From: Prolixibacteraceae bacterium
GTDB taxonomy: Bacteria; Bacteroidota; Bacteroidia; Bacteroidales; Prolixibacteraceae
Assembly: GCA_018648265.1 (NCBI GenBank)
Contig: JABGRN010000040.1
Span: 1 to 44,182 of the forward strand
Direction of reading: 5' to 3'
DNA length: 44,182 nucleotides
Part shown: positions 42,462 through 44,182 of the stretch, piece after piece
How positions within the stretch are numbered: position 1 is the stretch's first letter
How the letters are laid out: each line of letters opens with the position of its first letter
Made by a program: the position numbers and the translations under genes
Notes under the pieces: generated by a model
What the model saw: only the letters and a program-made list of their open reading frames with translations
What the model was told of the DNA's origin: nothing
The model's database searches: none

Positions 42462-43391
42462 CTAATAATTCCGGGCTGCCTCTTTTACTTTTTTATTTAA
42501 TTCATTTATTAACTCGTTACCCGTTTCATTAAATGTTTTTTTGCTTAATTGTTTTATTGAGTTCCTTAAATCATAAGCCTGTTTTTTGCTTATTTGCTCG
42601 CTTTCCTGCCACTCTTTTACTTTGTGCAGTACATGGGATTGCCCCATTTCTAAAACTGTAAATAAAGCCAGGTTCTCAATAAATTCCTTTTTGCTCCCGG
42701 TTGGTATCATACTTGTTAATTTTGAATTTATTTTTTGAATTGCTAAATATTCATTTTTCCAACGTTTTATAAGTTGCCGATAAAAGTCCTCATCATAAAG
42801 TAATCCGGCTGTAATCTCCGACCTGTTAAACTGTTCTTTCAACCGCTTTATAAACCTTAATTCATACCTTAAAACATTCCTGTTTTTGTATATTCCCGGT
42901 ATTGGTTGCCGCTTTTCTTTTTGTTCATGTACTTTGCCATAAAACAGTTTTTGCCTTAACTTATTATTGAAATATAAACCGTTGTTCTGTTCTAACCGGT
43001 TGTAATATTGTGCCTCTCCGAGATATGGGTAGTACAATTTTTCAGGATATTGCATGATGAAATTTTGTGAAAAGTCAATCCGGGTAACATTAGCCAAATG
43101 AAAAGGCAAATGTAAGTTATCGCTTATTTTCTGAATTGCTTGTTTGGTGTCACCTTTGCCCAAAGTTTTAAAATTATTACCAAACCAAAATTTACAAATG
43201 CTGCTATCATATATTTTAACCCGATTTTCTTTCACACTTACTTTCAGGCTACCTAAATAACCGTTCACATACTCACCAAACTTTGAAGTTCCACTACTTG
43301 TATATTCAGTTAAGTATTGTGGAATAGTTTCAAGTAAATTAATATCGGGGGTTGCTTCTTTGTACAAAGTCAAATCTAAATTATCATACAT
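42462..43391 (-). CDS. Phage/plasmid replication protein, II/X type
   Basis: A 309-residue protein resembling Bacteroidota replication initiators of the filamentous-phage gene II/X type. The stretch NVLRYELRFIKRLKEQF, the LYDEDFYRQLIKRWKNEYLAI block and the N-terminal RIDFSQNFIMQYP are the features I recall for this family, which nicks DNA to start rolling-circle replication; which Tyr is catalytic I cannot assign. The C-terminus is helical and basic. It is flanked on both sides by a 34-bp repeat. It supports the idea that the element replicates as a circle. Confidence 0.75.
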   Translation of the reverse strand: MYDNLDLTLYKEATPDINLLETIPQYLTEYTSSGTSKFGEYVNGYLGSLKVSVKENRVKIYDSSICKFWFGNNFKTLGKGDTKQAIQKISDNLHLPFHLANVTRIDFSQNFIMQYPEKLYYPYLGEAQYYNRLEQNNGLYFNNKLRQKLFYGKVHEQKEKRQPIPGIYKNRNVLRYELRFIKRLKEQFNRSEITAGLLYDEDFYRQLIKRWKNEYLAIQKINSKLTSMIPTGSKKEFIENLALFTVLEMGQSHVLHKVKEWQESEQISKKQAYDLRNSIKQLSKKTFNETGNELINELNKKVKEAARNY

Positions 43392-43425
43392 CGGTTACAA
43401 AAAAAGGGTATAAAACACATCTTAA
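43392..43425. repeat. 34-bp imperfect repeat upstream of Rep, copy B
   Basis: Abuts the Rep start codon at 43391. Same ends and spacing as 42420-42453 (CGGTTACAAA ... AAAACACATCTTAA). It could be a Rep or regulator binding site, or a shared promoter. Confidence 0.65.
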
Positions 43426-43442
43426 CATGGTGAAATGAAAAA

Positions 43443-43459
43443 GGGGGAATTTTTCCCCC
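43443..43459. terminator. GC-rich hairpin between two element genes
   Basis: GGGGGAA (43443-43449) and TTCCCCC (43453-43459) pair across a TTT loop, 9 bp after the stop at 43468. T-rich bases follow on the minus strand (CCCCCTTTTTC), so partial termination before rep is plausible. Confidence 0.5.
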
Positions 43460-43467
43460 CGGTTTCA

Positions 43468-43938
43468 TTATTTGCCGGTAACGTTTTTTGTAACCGCCTT
43501 ATGTCTTAATATTTCCATTTCTGGTTTCAGTTCCATATCAATAAGTAAATCCCAAAGGGCGTTTACATCATTCCTTAACCCCCTTGCAATAAATATTTCA
43601 ATTGTATTTATACCGATTTGTTTAAAGTCGGGATTGAAAACAATTATACACCCGTCATTTGTGCCGTTAATATCTCCAAAAGCATAATTTTTGTTTAAAT
43701 CGGGTCGGGTGAGACTTGTAATATTATGGCTGCCTTTGCTTATTGCCAAATCAGCATTTTTCTTTTTCCAACGGTCGGGGCGTTCACCACAATAAAACGA
43801 CAAACCCCCGACATTAAACCCCCGTTTGTTAATTAATAAACTTTCAAATAAATCATATTCACCAGTTGAGGTTGTAATATCGTACCTGCTTTTTGCATCG
43901 GTTAATTTTTCCCCTTTGTAATAATCTGTTAAAATCAT
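43468..43938 (-). CDS. Unknown protein preceding Rep
   Basis: A 156-residue soluble protein with a mixed alpha/beta look: KSRYDITTSTGEYDLFESL, a Gly-rich NVGGLSFYCGERPDRWKKK and a FNPDFKQIGINTIEIFIARG segment. No signal or membrane helix. I recognise no family. Its ATG shares ATGA with the stop of the HTH gene, so the two are translationally coupled. Confidence 0.65.
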   Translation of the reverse strand: MILTDYYKGEKLTDAKSRYDITTSTGEYDLFESLLINKRGFNVGGLSFYCGERPDRWKKKNADLAISKGSHNITSLTRPDLNKNYAFGDINGTNDGCIIVFNPDFKQIGINTIEIFIARGLRNDVNALWDLLIDMELKPEMEILRHKAVTKNVTGK

Positions 43939-44165
43939 TTGTCACCCCCTTTCAGACTTGTTAACCGCTTAATTTCACTTTCAGGATAAAATACCCTATT
44001 CCCGATTTTCTTACTTTCAATCAGTCTCATTTTATCCCAACGCCACAAAGTCGCTGAACAGATTTTAAATTTTTCAATCACTTCGTTTCTGGTATAAACT
44101 TTTTCATGGTTTTTTTCCAGAACGGTTTTAGCGGTTTGGGCTGCTATACTTTGCCCAAATTCCAA
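43935..44165 (-). CDS. Helix-turn-helix (excisionase/MerR-like) protein
   Basis: A 76-residue protein with a small winged-helix DNA-binding motif: VYTRNEVIEKFKICSATLWRWDKMRLIESKKIGNRVFYPESEIKRL. This is the HTH_17/excisionase layout (xRxEVxxxxxxSxxTLxRWxxxGLxPxxxxGxRxxYxxxDI), common as the first gene of replication modules in Bacteroidota mobile elements. It may regulate rep or act as excisionase. The gene starts 17 bp from the right edge of the window. Confidence 0.8.
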   Translation of the reverse strand: MEFGQSIAAQTAKTVLEKNHEKVYTRNEVIEKFKICSATLWRWDKMRLIESKKIGNRVFYPESEIKRLTSLKGGDK

Positions 44166-44182
44166 TAATTCACCGGCGTTAA

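Larger units (their letters stand above)
40902..44182. mobile_element. Integrated element next to tRNA-Pro, right end outside window
   Basis: All genes from 41106 to the right edge are on the minus strand and are plasmid- or phage-like: HTH protein, unknown, II/X-type Rep, two paralogous small proteins and two small unknowns. They start directly 3' of a tRNA gene. A short integrase-tail-like relic at 40926-40980 supports integration here. No integrase, structural or Zot-type gene is seen in the window, so it could be a filamentous-phage-like prophage, a satellite or an integrative plasmid. The right junction is not visible. Confidence 0.6.

Noticed and set aside
40902-44182. Complete filamentous prophage
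   Set aside because: The Rep protein is of II/X type, but no coat, Zot-type or secretion gene is seen in the window, so only a mobile element with uncertain type is claimed.

Overview
The window is a stretch of chromosome from a member of the Bacteroidota, most likely a marine or sediment anaerobe or microaerophile of the Marinilabiliales/Prolixibacteraceae type. That placement is inferred from low GC, short lipoprotein signals, promoter matches to the Bacteroidota pattern TTTG...TAnnTTTG, arylsulfatases beside a large glycosidase, cytochrome bd with a DUF4492 partner, and palindromic intergenic repeats. No rRNA or marker gene fixes the genus.

Layout. 1-279: palindromic repeats. 280-6566 (minus strand): an M14-like exported peptidase, the glycerol operon glpK-glpD-glpF with a small helical protein, and a secreted beta-rich protein. 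6860-9225 (plus): gpsA and serA. 9522-11168 (minus): pgi. 11438-15443 (minus): a GMC oxidoreductase with a four-Cys motif and an 809-residue lipoprotein of unknown family. 15580-23903 (plus): an exported esterase, two sulfatases, a protein with a degenerate M23-like domain and a large GH106-like glycosidase. Together these look like a locus for a sulfated, probably rhamnose-type polysaccharide, without SusC/SusD in view. 23913-26845 (minus): an MBL-fold hydrolase, a methyltransferase and an MFS transporter.

26892-40533 (minus) is the redox/metal section. It holds a NifX-like protein, a cytochrome bd operon (two MIP18-like proteins, DUF4492, CydA, CydB and an otherwise unlisted 34-residue membrane microprotein), then one long gene run reading from 40533 down to 31496. 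That run contains NifX-like, lipoprotein, DUF5320, zinc-ribbon, cupin, NifX-like, TrmO, two MinD-type ATPases each with two 4Fe-4S motifs, a ferredoxin-DUF1858-DUF2249-substrate-binding-protein fusion, a radical SAM protein and a CoA-disulfide-reductase-like flavoprotein. No nitrogenase genes are present. The combination suggests metal or Fe-S cofactor handling or a redox response. The cytosolic multidomain fusion is the most unusual protein here.

40828-40901 is tRNA-Pro(CGG). Immediately 3' of it is a short integrase-tail-like relic, then minus-strand genes of a small mobile element: HTH protein, unknown protein, II/X-type replication protein, two paralogous small proteins sharing a nearly identical 64-bp segment, and two small unknowns. 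The element runs off the right edge, so its integrase and far junction are not seen.
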